Positions 19,601 to 26,455 are shown, counted from the first letter of the stretch. The stretch is 64,000 nt of DNA from Pseudomonadota bacterium (GCA_018241525.1 JAFEDR010000010.1:496001-560000), one strand, 5' to 3'. The notes: a model not told the origin generated them from the sequence alone. Program-made: numbers and translations.

Positions 19601-21087
19601 AGCGGCGTGCCGACCCGGGAATCGACGAATACCGTCTGGTGGTAGAGGAAGCCGCCACGCTGCTGCGGGTCGTCGGCGAGCTCGCTGGCATTCAGCGTCA
19701 CTTCGACGATGTTTCGCGACACCGGCACGTCCACCGTGCTGCCACTGACGTCGATCACCGCGCCAGGGTCGATCCGGATGCTGGCCGGCCCCGTGCCGCC
19801 GGGATTGCTCGGATCGGTGGCCGCCGTGACCGCCACCGTGCCGCCCGTCGCGTGGGTCAGGCTGCCACCCTCGAAGTAGGCGTTCTGGCCGGACACCACG
19901 ATCGTGCTGACCGGCTGCGCGACGGCGTCGACGGCACCGCCGCCGCTCGTATCCGGCAGCACCTCCGTGACGCTGCCGGCGCCGAGCGTCACCGTGCCAC
20001 CACGGTGCGGCAGCAGCCGGAACGCGTTCGAGTCCTGCAGGACCTGCACCGAGTCCTGCGCCTTCAGGTAAATCGAGCCGTTTTCCGTGACGCTGGTGGT
20101 CGCCGTCACGCGGCCGAGCTGGTTGACCGCGAGGCCGACCACCGAGATGTTGCCGAGGCTGGCGGACAGGACACCGGTCGCCTGATTGGTGGCGACGCCG
20201 CCGCCGTCGACCTCGACCAGCAGCCCGCGCAGGTTGGGATCCGCACTCGCGGTCAGATAGACCTTCTGCCCGGCCGCGAGCACCACCTGGCCGCCCGCCG
20301 CCGTGAGGGTGCCGCCGTTGTCGATGGTGGGCGCCGCCAGCATCAGCCGCTGGTTTGCCGCGTTGGTCGTAAGCTGCGCTCCGGCCTGCACGGTGATCGC
20401 GACCGGCATGGGCTGCCCGTCCGCTCCGAGCACGAGCGTGCCGTCGAGCGTGGTCACGCCGGCGCGGCCGTCCGAGGCGAGCGCTGCCGTGCCGTTGGCG
20501 AGCAGGCCGGGATCGAGGATGCCGTTCTTCTGCGCGAGCGGATCGAGGTTGAGGGCCGAGGCCAGCAGCCCGCCGACGTTCACGCTCGCAGTCCTGCCGA
20601 ACACGAAGCCGTTCTGGTTGATCAGGTAGACCTGGCCGTTCGCGGTCAACGCGCCGAAGATCTGGCTCGGCGAAGACTGGAAGATCCGGTTGAGCGCAAT
20701 GGCGGTCGAGGACGGCTGGTTGAACGCGACGCTGGCGTTGGCCCCGATGTCGAAGCTCGACCAGTTGAACGTCGCGTTCGCCGAGGTCTGGTTGACCGTG
20801 AGCTTGCTGCCGGTAACGGTGAACGTCCCCGCCCCGCTCGAGACCCAGTTGGTCGGGGCACCTGCCGCCGATCCGCAGCTGCCCGGCGTGCACGGCAGCG
20901 GCGTCGCGTTGCTCGCGGGCGCCGCGGGCGCCGCCATCGCGACCTGGCGGGGCGGGATCGGGCCAGAGCCGGCGACAGCCGGCAGCGAGGCAAGACCCAC
21001 GAGCCCGGTGACCGCATTCAGAGCCAGTCGAATGGCCCGGGTCAGCGCCGGGGACGGGATACGACGCGGGCTGCGGATCTTCACCAT
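10684..21087 (-). CDS. Giant filamentous haemagglutinin-type adhesin (TpsA)
   Basis: A 3467-aa exoprotein. An extended signal region (about 1-40) precedes a TPS secretion domain (about 70-330) with SANATFNWSSFDIGANASV, ALNRI and LINQNGFVFG, the last being the variant of the NPNG motif. The rest is a long Gly/Ala/Ser/Thr/Val-rich right-handed beta-helix with irregular repeats. The distal part resembles the C-terminal region of 'filamentous haemagglutinin family' proteins. The last 20 residues hold the protein's late Cys pair, C-x6-C (GCRPDDLDCL), recalling the C-terminal anchor loop of HMW1-type adhesins. The start ATG overlaps the tpsB stop by 7 bases, with GAGGAG just upstream. Cysteines are rare (one N-terminal pair in PCTPGSC and this C-terminal pair). 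It is probably a surface or matrix adhesin. Confidence 0.93.
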   Translation of the reverse strand: MVKIRSPRRIPSPALTRAIRLALNAVTGLVGLASLPAVAGSGPIPPRQVAMAAPAAPASNATPLPCTPGSCGSAAGAPTNWVSSGAGTFTVTGSKLTVNQTSANATFNWSSFDIGANASVAFNQPSSTAIALNRIFQSSPSQIFGALTANGQVYLINQNGFVFGRTASVNVGGLLASALNLDPLAQKNGILDPGLLANGTAALASDGRAGVTTLDGTLVLGADGQPMPVAITVQAGAQLTTNAANQRLMLAAPTIDNGGTLTAAGGQVVLAAGQKVYLTASADPNLRGLLVEVDGGGVATNQATGVLSASLGNISVVGLAVNQLGRVTATTSVTENGSIYLKAQDSVQVLQDSNAFRLLPHRGGTVTLGAGSVTEVLPDTSGGGAVDAVAQPVSTIVVSGQNAYFEGGSLTHATGGTVAVTAATDPSNPGGTGPASIRIDPGAVIDVSGSTVDVPVSRNIVEVTLNASELADDPQQRGGFLYHQTVFVDSRVGTPLANVSGELALIQRDVYERTTAGGTVSLNSTGDVVVASGSTINVSGGAVNYTPGYLQTTKLVSSTGKVVDVGSANPNQTFVSVLNPSLQQVSDRWGVITEVSTPGVGQYDPGYVQGANAGTVSITAPGGMVVQGTLLGSVVAGIHQRTAATQPKGGQLILGQPGATLDARAPAIDLVSQSTPIVVADGAALPAPLTTELALPEILAAGFTRVTLASNGTVRLTEATPLSFGAGGSLSITAPRIEIASDISAPGGSVSLGAFTPTGNLIGPGTPAGGVYVADGVSFDVRGNWTNDALAAPAAALASPIALKGGSISLDGGGSTLAIGNDVAFEASGGAWLARGGKTSAGAGGSIRLAEGPDGTISLGDGVRFDAFGASGAAGGSLSLTAPRIAVGTGSGPWATAQTVSADPASGSVLTLGSALFSDFGFGSIALTADGARTTADPAGATLTVTATPGTSGQLRLAPESYALSGSLFYAPSAPSLAAFLSPSATPVYLELPATLSLSAILNNGAPWNAADVGSVDIGAGVHIDAGAAGMVRVAAQGSVSVDGTVSAPGGLISVETLTPLAAFDPGYVPSQRIEVGPGAVLDVSGTAVYVPSANGLRTGTVYEGGTISLHANRGSVVVDSGALLDFSGTQAAIDVLTPGQGAAPLHEVVGTAGGLLAVSAPESISLLGTLDGAAGKGTGPAAAGGTLSVTLSRVDGFVSNNNAFPVAPRTVVVQSGGPAVVAAADSGSVVVDPQQVAADGIDALALSADRIELAAGVDVRMGRAVVLGAPTLVVPGQASVEAPYVALGGGSTALHPDLPSNGAGVLEVTASEALTLTGDLAIQQAGTVRLSTDGVAMLVGNPLAGAVPMPGSLQLAGDLTLRARAVVTSTATSFVINDVATLPGASYSVSFEQAGTAPGVPLSVASSLTVNADDIHQGGTLWAPFGSIVLNATHSLDFSAGSLTSVSGAGATLPFGIVEGGNQWVYGLVESLATPITGIPERAISLVSPTLTMASGARIDASGGGDLYGYQWIPGPGGTRDALSPLVSPGLYAILPSTLGQYAPYDPLQYQNSTLAPGSSVYLSGGGGLAAGYYPLLPARYALLPGAVLVSVAPGYTNMPIGTVAAAADGAPIVSGYLSFGNTGLGSGTTAGFVIEPGSYAHQLASYQDSLASAFFATASAAGAARPVLPADAGSVAIQTGSLSAAPGAVNLAAATGGRGGLFELATPGAIEIGAGGASAGAPSGTVRLGADVLASWQPGTIVLGGTLGAGDVLTVTSTGVTVDAGATVSADEVLLAANGGVHVAGGTVRSTSASAAAPSDHGAPRTITLAGSDAGGAALLAVSDLGDLEVARSGPALALALAGTVTLDAGSSVATHGSVALDAPGGASIADGSVAAAGAAWSLGGASSVELGATTGTAVPGTLGIDDWLLGALSQGRSVRIATSGAITFDRSLDFGASGSGRLQALTLVAGELRDGGSGDAVHLSAETLTIEGAGAPTPVAAGGSGQLLLEASTLNVGPGSLAINGFGTTTLAASDSVRGRGVGALATAGDLAINTGYVTVESDGITSLTAGGTLSLGAPAAGGPAPAGVPLGGTLSLTAATVRDDGVILAPSGVVDLSATGSVTLGATSVIDVGGRSLPGVAIPLGTPGGRVAITAGGAVTQSSGSRLAIGGGPGSDGGVLAVTAGGPAALAGAIDATGANPGTAEFSLEAGSLADFATLNAALEAGAVDGSRAVRVGAGDLRLAAGTTLTARNVLLEVDGGVVQVAGTIRAAGSGSRPMVELDGATGVSLAASAVVDVSALDDATKGGRIVLATRSGALELDPSATFVTGESSGGYDSQLVLRAPVTGSDLALSALPGSATRFGQVVVQPWWTMTLSSGAPSATEINGDATAVGQFVAAHGASIGQRLGLGANGLVSPLIELTYQGDLTLGNLNLGGPAWRFAGAPATVAFNATGNLTVNGTISDGFVSVPAGPGRRPHLDLGSDASSTIVLTAGASPGAASLSATRTGQAADLMIAAGSIVRTGTGDVVLGASRDVVFGAGSAAYTGGLGADRTLNLPDGTDYLPPLFAAFPGGGGSIVINAGRDVVAAPVRGTVGDWQSRLQLGLTGAASWGVDAGAFDWTVGALGGGDVRVRAGGSVRDLAAAAGDTALSDANGENLTYFGGGNLDVVAGRDLMSGLFYVGQGSGRVTAYGALGADRGDPTIPAGDVGTLLLSGDASYRLFAVRDVTLEGDVPASAMYSGTVLPELDFYRWTPADALSVVSAGGDLRLRFGNAPLTGVIGTAPFYQTGALTLATLPSNVAVVAASGDLTLEHGSPLMTPSDRGQLVLYAGQNLDTTARNTMITMSDAPDALVPSALAPYIPGLPVDAGLLMSGQSARHTGDTTPAIVYAGGDIGGMTISVPKAIEIYAGRDITDLVLFATNTNDADTSVEMAGGSIRTTFANLNSGSQIAGGGTFDLIAGKDIDLGFSRGVTTVGTLTNPFLTTSSGANINVLAGLSAPLGIDAPGAGPHGDFLANVVLGSLDPATGQPLYQSRLESFMQGLGFAPTSAAEAANQFRGLTLTQQLPLLTSVLFDELVRSGREYNVLPTRAGQGSGSGQLGSALNQSNLVKLIDNLIAPSPVYQQQLVAYVEAATGRQGLDYASALSAFEAFPAALQVAFRYVRGYTAIASLFPGTDPFDAVINHVIATDPAIVAANAAAGGDKPFPGVTAPTNPFQGDFSMTLGRLYTLQGGSINVLAPGGSVDVGLANTPPAVSQQGIVRKPSDLGIVTEQSGDINILTEGDVLVNSSRVFTLGGGDIAIWSSAGSIDAGRGAKSAISAPPPVVTVDASGRVQVTFGAAVAGSGIRTIITSPTASPGNVDLVAPVGTVNAGDAGIGASGNLNIAAASVAGLNNITVGGTATGVPPQASGIGVTVSGAANAASSSTASSTATVAGGGAEREQASPLAQSALNWLEVFVTGLGEEGCRPDDLDCLKRQPKH

Positions 21088-22700
21088 AGGCTCCTCACGA
21101 CGAACATCCAGCGCGAATCCCCATCCGGCGTGCGCGTGCCCGGCTCGAGCGTGCGTGCCCAGGTCAGGTTGCCGCCCAGCGCCCGGGTCCAGTCGAAGTT
21201 GAGGCCCGCGCCGGCGCTCGCGAGGCGTGACGAGGCCACCTGGCCGCTGAGCGGCGCGAGCGTCCGGATGCGGCCGCGGTCGCCGAACAGGAATGGCCGG
21301 ACGTGCAGCGACGCAGCACCGAACAGGTTCGGGGCCTGCAGTTCCACCGTCGAGCGATAGCCCACGTCGCCAAGCTCCTCCGCCTCGTAGTAGCCACGGA
21401 CGGTCTGGGCACCGCCAATCAGGAACTGCTCGTTGCTGACGAGGGGATCAGGCGCCAGCTGGGCCGCGCCACGGAACACCAGCGAGAAGCCGCCGCCGAG
21501 CGACTGCGTCACCGACGCCTCGCCGTGCAGCGCGAATTCCGTCTGCCGGCACGCGTAGCACTTGTCGTCGAAGGCGCTGGGTCCGCTGCCAACGCCGCGC
21601 AGCACGAGCCCCGCCCCGACCGACCATGTCCAGACGCGCCGCGGCGCGACCACCGTGCCGGCGTAGCTCGTCGACAGCAGGCCGTACGAGATGGGCGTTG
21701 CGACCGTCGCTCCGAGGCCGGCGTTGACGGTCTGGTCGAAGCGCTTGTAGTCGAAGCCGACCGACACCGTCTCGAGGTGCCCTGGCGCCGCCACGACGTT
21801 GCGGTCGTAGCGCAGCCCGTACATGTGGCCCTTGCCGACGACGTCCAGCGAGCCGAGGCTCGCGACGCTGCTCGAGGAATTGATGTAATTGAAGGTCAGG
21901 TGCGCGGCCTCGTCGAGGCGCCGCGCGTAGGCGACGGCCAGCACGCCAACGTTGCCCGCCTGCTGCGGCGACGCCTGGTACTGCGCGGACAGCGAGTCGA
22001 GCCGCCCGAAGAGGTTGGCGTAGTCGGCGGTCAGGCTCGCGCGCAGCGGCCGGGTGTCAGCCGAATACTGGTTGTTCACCTCCGCCGCGAGGTGCAGCGG
22101 CAGATGGTCCTCGACGTTGAGCTCGAGGTCGACGGTCCCGGGCACGGGACCCGCCTTCAGCACCGGCACGACCGATCGGTCCGCGCTCTCGGCGTTGACC
22201 GCGGCCAGCTCCGCCTGCAGCGCCGGCACCGATGGCACCGTACCCGGTGCCGCTGACGGCAGCGCGGAGCGGATCTCGCGCCCGGAGAAGTAGCGGGCAC
22301 CAGCCACGCGTACGGCATGCACTCGCCCCTCGGTGGCCCGCAGGCGCACGATGCCACCGTCGACGCGCTGCTCCGGGATGTCGACGTAGACCGTGCCGAA
22401 GCCCGCCTCGTGGTAGGCGGTCTCGAGCGCCAGTCGCGCCTCCTCGATGTCCTGGAAGCTGCGCGCCGGTCCGAGATGCGGATACACGGCGGTCTCGATC
22501 GTGCGCGCCGGCAGCACGCTGTTGCCGAGCACGCGGAACTCGAGAATGTCGAGCCGCTCCGGCGCGGCGGCCGGCCCAGGGCCGGGCGCCGGCTCTTCGG
22601 CGAGCACCGGCGACAGGGCGAGGCAGCACGCGAGCACGATTCCGATCCGGACCGGCGCCTGCGAAGCGCCCCGACCCGCATCCCCCGACAGTATCTTCAT
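21081..22700 (-). CDS. TpsB outer-membrane transporter (ShlB/FhaC/HecB family)
   Basis: A 539-aa protein that would translocate the adjacent giant adhesin across the outer membrane. It has a signal peptide, two POTRA domains (about 45-120 and 125-200, with EARLALETAYHEAGFGTVYVD and GIVRLRATEGRV), and a C-terminal barrel of about 320 residues. The signature motif of the plug loop 6 (GGAQTVRGYYEAE) is present, with the essential VRGY. The protein ends ...VVRSLW, an aromatic C-terminus as expected for BAM substrates. tpsB comes before tpsA and overlaps it, the usual order. A strong hairpin precedes the gene, separating it from the PstS-like gene upstream. Confidence 0.95.
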   Translation of the reverse strand: MKILSGDAGRGASQAPVRIGIVLACCLALSPVLAEEPAPGPGPAAAPERLDILEFRVLGNSVLPARTIETAVYPHLGPARSFQDIEEARLALETAYHEAGFGTVYVDIPEQRVDGGIVRLRATEGRVHAVRVAGARYFSGREIRSALPSAAPGTVPSVPALQAELAAVNAESADRSVVPVLKAGPVPGTVDLELNVEDHLPLHLAAEVNNQYSADTRPLRASLTADYANLFGRLDSLSAQYQASPQQAGNVGVLAVAYARRLDEAAHLTFNYINSSSSVASLGSLDVVGKGHMYGLRYDRNVVAAPGHLETVSVGFDYKRFDQTVNAGLGATVATPISYGLLSTSYAGTVVAPRRVWTWSVGAGLVLRGVGSGPSAFDDKCYACRQTEFALHGEASVTQSLGGGFSLVFRGAAQLAPDPLVSNEQFLIGGAQTVRGYYEAEELGDVGYRSTVELQAPNLFGAASLHVRPFLFGDRGRIRTLAPLSGQVASSRLASAGAGLNFDWTRALGGNLTWARTLEPGTRTPDGDSRWMFVVRSLW

Positions 22701-22738
22701 TCGGCCGATGCTAGTTTTTCGTTGTGACAGAAAGAGGA

Positions 22739-22770
22739 CGTCCGGCGCGGAGCAAGCCCCGCGCCGGACG
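22739..22770 (-). terminator. Strong hairpin between PstS-like gene and tpsB
   Basis: A perfect 12-bp inverted repeat (CGTCCGGCGCGG at 22739-22750, CCGCGCCGGACG at 22759-22770, 8-base loop). On the minus strand it is followed by TCCTCTTTCT, a pyrimidine-rich tail, as in an intrinsic terminator for the PstS-like gene. Read-through would continue into tpsB. Confidence 0.65.
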
Positions 22771-22793
22771 CCTGGACTACCCGAGCCCGCCGG

Positions 22794-22821
22794 CCGCGAC
22801 CACCGTCCGTGGCGGTCGCGG
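22794..22821 (-). repeat. Second inverted repeat in the same spacer
   Basis: CCGCGACC (22794-22801) and GGTCGCGG (22814-22821) form an 8-bp stem; a further 5-bp CCCGC/GCGGG hairpin lies at 22834-22846. Together with the hairpin at 22739-22770, three stem-loops fill the 150-base spacer between the PstS-like gene and tpsB. Confidence 0.45.
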
Positions 22822-22850
22822 TGCGGGCGTCGGCCCGCGAAGCGGGAGGG

Positions 22851-24341
22851 CTACTGGTTGCTGTTCTTGCGCGAGGCGCAGCTGTCGCCCGCACGCGAGA
22901 ACATGCTCTCCGGCAGCGCGTCGGTGGCCCACTGGGCGGCCTTGCGGCGGGTGGCGGCCGTGAGGCCGTCGACGCCGGAGACCGAGTAGACCGCGTTGAC
23001 GCTGGTGCCGATCCACTGCCCGTTCGACAGCGACCCGGTCTCGTTCGCGAACGCCGCCGTGGTCAGCGCGCTGAAGCTCTTGGCACGGGTCACCATGCCA
23101 GTCGCCGCCGCGGTGCCGCCGCCGGGATTGTTCGCCAGCACGCCCGCCCAGTTCTCGTAGGCGAACGTGTAGAGGCCGGCCGCCGCGTTGTGCGCGTTCG
23201 GCTGGTAGCCGTCGATCAGCAGCACGGCGTAGGAGAAGTTGCTGTCCTTGTTGGCATTCACCAGGATACCGATCGTGCCCGGCGCGGAGGCGACGCACGC
23301 CTTCATGTCGGAGCTGGCCGGCGCCTCGTACACCCACGGCGCGGTGGCGCCCGGGTAGACGGTGGTCGTGCCACTCGCGACCGGCGCGGCGCCATCGATG
23401 CTGCAGGCCTGCCCGGTGAACGTGATGTCGGCCGACAGGCCCGTGCCCGAACCGTGGTCACGACGGCAGACGTTGATCGGCGTGCTCGCGGTGTCGAGCG
23501 CCGCGAACTCCGGCACCTGGTTCCACTTCTTGTAGAACCCCTGCAGGATGCGCCGCACCGAGGTCGACGACAGGCTGATGTTCGTCTGGGTGTCGGTCGT
23601 GCCCGGCAGGCCGTGCGCGATCACACTGAACACCTGGCCGTTCATGACGCTCATTGCGGCCGTCGCGTTGGCGATGTCGGTCGCCGAGGGCGGCGTCGCG
23701 AGGGCGGCCGGACGCAGGTTCGGGTCGAAGTTCGAGCTCGGCCAGTGATCCGCGTTGAAGAGCGCTGGCTCGACGTCCGACACCGCGATGTCCGCCGTGC
23801 TCGCCGTCAGGATGTTGTTCGGATCGGAGGCCTCCGCATCCGTGACATGGTTGTAGCCGGTCGCCGTGCAGTAGCTGGTCGAGCCGACCGTCGGCCACAC
23901 CGCGCCCGTCTGCGCGCCGGTCTTGCCCGGCACCGTGTAGCTGCCCGCCGGGCAGCCGGCGGCGTTCGGCGTCAGGAAGCGACGCTGGAAGGTCGGATTG
24001 GCCGCCGTCCAGACGCCGACCACCGAGCCGAACTCCGCCGCGTAGTGCATCGTCACGACGTCGCCGGCCGTCACGCCGTTCTGCGTCGCCTGCGCCGTGC
24101 ACTGGTAGGCCGTGAAGTCCGGCGCGTACGCCGTGTAGGTCGTGTCGAGGTACTGCGCGGTCGCGAGGTTCGCCTTGTAGGTCGAGACGGTGAAGCCGCA
24201 GATGTTGACGCCGACGTCCTCGATGAAGAAGGAGCGCAGCGCCGACGAACCGGTCACGTAGACGTCGATGTTGGCTGCCGAGGCGGCGGCCGACACGAGC
24301 ACCGCCGACACCGCAGCGCCCAGGAGATGAGCTTTACGCAT
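22851..24341 (-). CDS. Secreted PstS-like substrate-binding-fold protein
   Basis: A 496-aa protein with signal peptide MRKAHLLGAAVSAVLVSAAASA. Motifs are spaced as in phosphate-type periplasmic binding proteins: an N-terminal VTGSSALR segment (compare SGSSA), a central DIAVSDVEPALF (compare DIGASD), RRDHGSGTGLS (compare RxDGSGT), and a late segment SYAVLLIDGYQPNA near the second hinge. It is much longer than PstS (about 320 aa), with many extra Cys and Thr/Ser-rich insertions, and no ABC transporter genes lie nearby. It is 41 bases downstream of a VPLPA-CTERM gene and probably co-transcribed with it. It may bind phosphate or another oxyanion, or use the fold structurally. The start codon is ATG 24341; the longer frame upstream is spurious. 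Confidence 0.65.
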   Translation of the reverse strand: MRKAHLLGAAVSAVLVSAAASAANIDVYVTGSSALRSFFIEDVGVNICGFTVSTYKANLATAQYLDTTYTAYAPDFTAYQCTAQATQNGVTAGDVVTMHYAAEFGSVVGVWTAANPTFQRRFLTPNAAGCPAGSYTVPGKTGAQTGAVWPTVGSTSYCTATGYNHVTDAEASDPNNILTASTADIAVSDVEPALFNADHWPSSNFDPNLRPAALATPPSATDIANATAAMSVMNGQVFSVIAHGLPGTTDTQTNISLSSTSVRRILQGFYKKWNQVPEFAALDTASTPINVCRRDHGSGTGLSADITFTGQACSIDGAAPVASGTTTVYPGATAPWVYEAPASSDMKACVASAPGTIGILVNANKDSNFSYAVLLIDGYQPNAHNAAAGLYTFAYENWAGVLANNPGGGTAAATGMVTRAKSFSALTTAAFANETGSLSNGQWIGTSVNAVYSVSGVDGLTAATRRKAAQWATDALPESMFSRAGDSCASRKNSNQ

Positions 24342-24382
24342 GAAAATACTCCGCTTGAATCGTGAAAGAGCCGAACGCGGCG

Positions 24383-25249
24383 TCAGGCCGCGCGACGACG
24401 ACGACCGACGCCGAACAGGCCGAGCAGGCCGCTGCCGAGCAGCCAGGCCGCAGCCGGCAGGGGCACCGGCGAACCGCCGCTCAGCGAGGTCACCGTGAAG
24501 GTGCCGTTCGCGTTCAGCGTGATCGAGCTGGTGGCCTCGAAGCCGTTGACGCCGCCGCCCTGGCCGAACGCGGTCTCGGCGAACAGGTACAGGTACTGGG
24601 CCGTGCCAACCGCTGCGCCCACCGGGAACAGCGAGCTGATGAACGCGTTCTTCGCCGGCACGCCGCCGGTGCCGATGCCGAAGCCCACGGTCGTGCTGGT
24701 GTTGTTGGTCAGCGTCGCGCCGTTGATCGTCGAGATCCAGCCGTTGTACTGGCTGAGCGCCGTGCCGGTCGCGCCCTCGACCGCCGTGCCGAGCAGCGAC
24801 TGCACGCCGCCGGCGTCCATCACGCCCGTGCCGCCGACGTTCGTGCCGATCTTGCTCGAGGTGAACAGCAGGCGGTTCTGGCCCGAGCCGCCGTTCACGG
24901 TGTTCGGGTCCGCCGACATGATCGCCCAGGTGAACGTGTCGCCAGTGTGGCTCGTCAGAAACGAGGCCAGGTTCGGCGCGTTGTTGAGCGCCGCGGCAGT
25001 GGGCGCCAGCAGCGAGGTGAAGTCGACGGTCTGACCGAGCGGCGAGGCCGCCTCGGCGCTCGCGATCTGAGCCTGCGTCAGCAGCGAATTGAGCGAGATG
25101 CCCGTATCGCCGATGTAGTAGGTGCCGGTGGTGGTGTCCTGCACGAACACGATCAGGTCGGTGCCGGTCACGTTGGCGGCCATCGCGGACGAGCTCACGA
25201 CCGCCGCGCTGATCAGCGCCAAACGGACGACCTGCTTCAGTTTCATCAT
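24383..25249 (-). CDS. VPLPA-CTERM sorting-domain protein
   Basis: A 288-aa exported protein. It has a signal peptide (MKLKQVVRLALISAAVVSSSAMA), a Thr/Gly/Asn-rich domain of about 225 residues with no recognised fold, and a textbook C-terminal tail: PVPLPAAAWLLGSGLLGLFG followed by RRRR. Exosortase-like enzymes recognise the VPLPA motif, helix and basic tail. ATG 25249 is followed by another ATG at 25246, with GGGGAG about 10 bases upstream. It is the first gene of a pair with the PstS-like gene. No exosortase gene is in the window, so the sorting enzyme must lie elsewhere. Confidence 0.85.
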   Translation of the reverse strand: MMKLKQVVRLALISAAVVSSSAMAANVTGTDLIVFVQDTTTGTYYIGDTGISLNSLLTQAQIASAEAASPLGQTVDFTSLLAPTAAALNNAPNLASFLTSHTGDTFTWAIMSADPNTVNGGSGQNRLLFTSSKIGTNVGGTGVMDAGGVQSLLGTAVEGATGTALSQYNGWISTINGATLTNNTSTTVGFGIGTGGVPAKNAFISSLFPVGAAVGTAQYLYLFAETAFGQGGGVNGFEATSSITLNANGTFTVTSLSGGSPVPLPAAAWLLGSGLLGLFGVGRRRRAA

Positions 25250-25354
25250 TGACTGTGTACTCCCCTAGCGGTTGATCCGAAGCACTCCGCCTGTGGCGGG
25301 AGCCCCGGTTATGACGACGTCTTCCGAACAACTGGCTCCTGGTTGAAACCAGTG

Positions 25355-25376
25355 GCGGGGAGGCTGAGCGCCCCGC
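25355..25376 (-). terminator. Candidate terminator after the GspC-like gene
   Basis: GCGGGG (25355-25360) and CCCCGC (25371-25376) pair around 10 bases, about 55 bases past the GspC-like stop. A small adjacent ACTGG/CCAGT repeat follows. No clear U-tract is seen. Confidence 0.3.
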
Positions 25377-25431
25377 GTTACAGCGAGGTAGCACTTCCCT
25401 TACACGTTCGCGCCCGGCGCGCGGCGCGTCG

Positions 25432-26325
25432 TCAGGGGGCGACGTTGCTCTCGGCCGCGAGCCGCACCAGCGGCTCGATATCGACGACCACCGTGCGCTC
25501 GCCCGCACCGGTCTGTACGACAACCGTCGCCGCACTCGCGGACGTCATCGACGAGAACATCTGCGCCGCGACCTTTCCCTCGGTCAGCGGCACACCGTTG
25601 ATCGAGCGAATGATGGCGCCGCGCGGCACGCCCGGCAGAGGCGAGCTGCCGTCGATGGCGGCCACGGCGTAGCCGACGATGTGCTCGTCGATCACGACCG
25701 GCCGCGGGTGCAGGAACTCGCTCAGGCGCGAGGCGGGTACGTTGGCCGGGTGCAGGCGGCGCTGCTCGGCAGTTCGTGGCAACGGCGCGCCGCCGGCGAG
25801 GCTCGCCGGCACGGCGAGCTGCGCGACCAGCGCGCCGTCGGCTCCGCGGGAGCCCGTCGGCAGGCACACCCGGCGGCGCGTACCGTTCGCTTCGACGAGG
25901 ACGCACAGGGGCTCGACCGCGACCAGCGTGCCGCCCTCCTCGAGCGTTGCGCCGCTCGCATAGAGATGCTCCGGCTGGCCGTGCCGCCGCAGGATCGCGA
26001 GCCCCTCAGCCGGTCTTGCGCTTGCGATCGTGCCGGTGAGTTCGAGATCGTCCGCGATCGAGGGCTCGGCCGGGAAGGCACCGGGCTCGGCGCCGAACAG
26101 CGACCCGACCGCCGCCGTCCCGCGCGGCGCCGCTGCCTTCGGCGTCACCACGGCCGCCGGCGGGTGGCGAGGCCAGATCGCCGCGCGCGCGCTCAGGATT
26201 ACCTGCACGAGGAGCAGCGAACCCGCGACGAACGTCGCGATTGCCGGCAGCGACGGTCGGCGGGCCAGGATCGCCGGCGTCGACAATGCGCCCGCCGCTG
26301 GGATGCCTCGCCTGGATGGGTGCAT
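25432..26325 (-). CDS. Orphan GspC-like type II secretion inner-membrane protein with PDZ domain
   Basis: A 297-aa protein. It has a short cytoplasmic N-terminus, one membrane helix (about 28-47, FVAGSLLLVQVILSA), a homology region of the GspC type (about 88-145, LTGTIASARPAEGLAIL ... RRVCLP), and a C-terminal PDZ-like domain (about 210-290, with GAIIRSINGVPLTEGKVA). GspC normally links the inner-membrane platform to the secretin GspD. Here no gspD-M genes are within the window, so it is either detached from its T2SS locus or has been recruited to another envelope process, such as the neighbouring VPLPA-CTERM or adhesin export. The start ATG 26325 is the most plausible; the long open frame upstream overlaps the glycosyltransferase and is spurious. 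Confidence 0.75.
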   Translation of the reverse strand: MHPSRRGIPAAGALSTPAILARRPSLPAIATFVAGSLLLVQVILSARAAIWPRHPPAAVVTPKAAAPRGTAAVGSLFGAEPGAFPAEPSIADDLELTGTIASARPAEGLAILRRHGQPEHLYASGATLEEGGTLVAVEPLCVLVEANGTRRRVCLPTGSRGADGALVAQLAVPASLAGGAPLPRTAEQRRLHPANVPASRLSEFLHPRPVVIDEHIVGYAVAAIDGSSPLPGVPRGAIIRSINGVPLTEGKVAAQMFSSMTSASAATVVVQTGAGERTVVVDIEPLVRLAAESNVAP

Positions 26326-26455
26326 TTGCCCCGAGCCGTCCTGTCCGTCGCGGTTCCGGCCGCAGCCGTACGGCGCCCTCGCCCGCGCCACGACGTGGCC
26401 CGGGCATGCGACCGCCGGTGGACCGCCATCTTCGATCGGCGACGTTACCGCCCGC

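Noticed and set aside
18019..21360. Plus-strand open frame of 1113 codons inside the adhesin gene
   Set aside because: Antisense shadow of the TPS adhesin and tpsB; composition is Arg/Ala/Asp-rich without any motif.
25300..25330. Pho box upstream of the VPLPA-CTERM gene at 24383
   Set aside because: Only a single ATGAC is present; no partner at 11-base spacing on either side.
22851..25535. 894-codon protein covering the PstS-like and VPLPA-CTERM genes
   Set aside because: The signal peptide at 24341 and the separate VPLPA-CTERM frame show two genes; the upstream part is a shadow.
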